A DNA stretch of 15,473 nt. Origin: Candidatus Omnitrophota bacterium. Lineage in GTDB: Bacteria > Omnitrophota > Omnitrophia > Omnitrophales > JACROU01. The stretch covers positions 1 through 15,473 of the forward strand of contig JACQQR010000258.1 of the NCBI GenBank assembly GCA_016206875.1, written 5' to 3'. The notes under the pieces are model-generated. The model did no database searches. It was not told the DNA's origin and saw only the letters and a list, made by a program, of their open reading frames with translations. Positions 15,450-15,473 of this stretch are shown here, one piece after another. Both the position numbers and the translations under genes were made by a program. Positions within the stretch are counted from its first letter, which is position 1. Each line of letters starts with the position of its first letter.

Positions 15450-15473
15450 AAATTCACCTGAGGACGCCGGAAC

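Overview
The window is a single polysaccharide (exopolysaccharide or capsule type) assembly locus. Eleven genes all lie on the minus strand, so transcription runs from the right end (about 15.4 kb) to the left end. The cell must have two membranes: there is an outer-membrane beta-barrel, a Wza/OPX-type export protein and a Wzz-type co-polymerase. Base composition looks close to half GC. The lineage cannot be fixed from sequence alone. Fused enzymes, palindromic intergenic repeats and strongly diverged family members would fit an uncultured Gram-negative phylum (Omnitrophota or PVC-like), but that is a guess.

Right part (15473-11440), export machinery: a 5' region with three direct repeats; an unrecognised 128-aa single-hydrophobic-segment protein; an outer-membrane beta-barrel; a short OPX protein with no lipobox and no C-terminal outer-membrane helix; and a Wzz/BY-kinase-like co-polymerase whose ATP-binding motifs are all degraded and whose N-terminus is tyrosine-rich. 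A 77-bp imperfect inverted repeat follows.

Middle part (11337-4385), repeat-unit assembly: a flippase fused to a polysaccharide pyruvyltransferase; a GT2-GT4 fused glycosyltransferase; a Wzy/O-antigen-ligase-type polymerase; and a second GT2 enzyme.

Left part (4401-57): a secreted Asp-box beta-propeller protein resembling the GH74 architecture; a WecG/TagA/CpsF (GT26) glycosyltransferase whose last codons lie in a 13-bp-arm palindrome; and the polyisoprenyl-phosphate sugar-1-phosphate transferase that primes the lipid carrier.

Inferred pathway: the priming transferase loads undecaprenyl phosphate. The GT26, GT2 and GT2-GT4 enzymes extend the unit. The pyruvyltransferase domain decorates it at the flippase, the flippase moves it across the inner membrane, and the polymerase joins units under control of the co-polymerase. 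The OPX protein and beta-barrel export the chain, and the propeller protein may trim, bind or release it. Most junctions are overlaps of 4 to 23 bases, which indicates one translationally coupled operon. No nucleotide-sugar synthesis genes, transporter ATPases, transposases, RNA genes or CRISPR arrays are present. No stretch over 300 bases lacks a gene.
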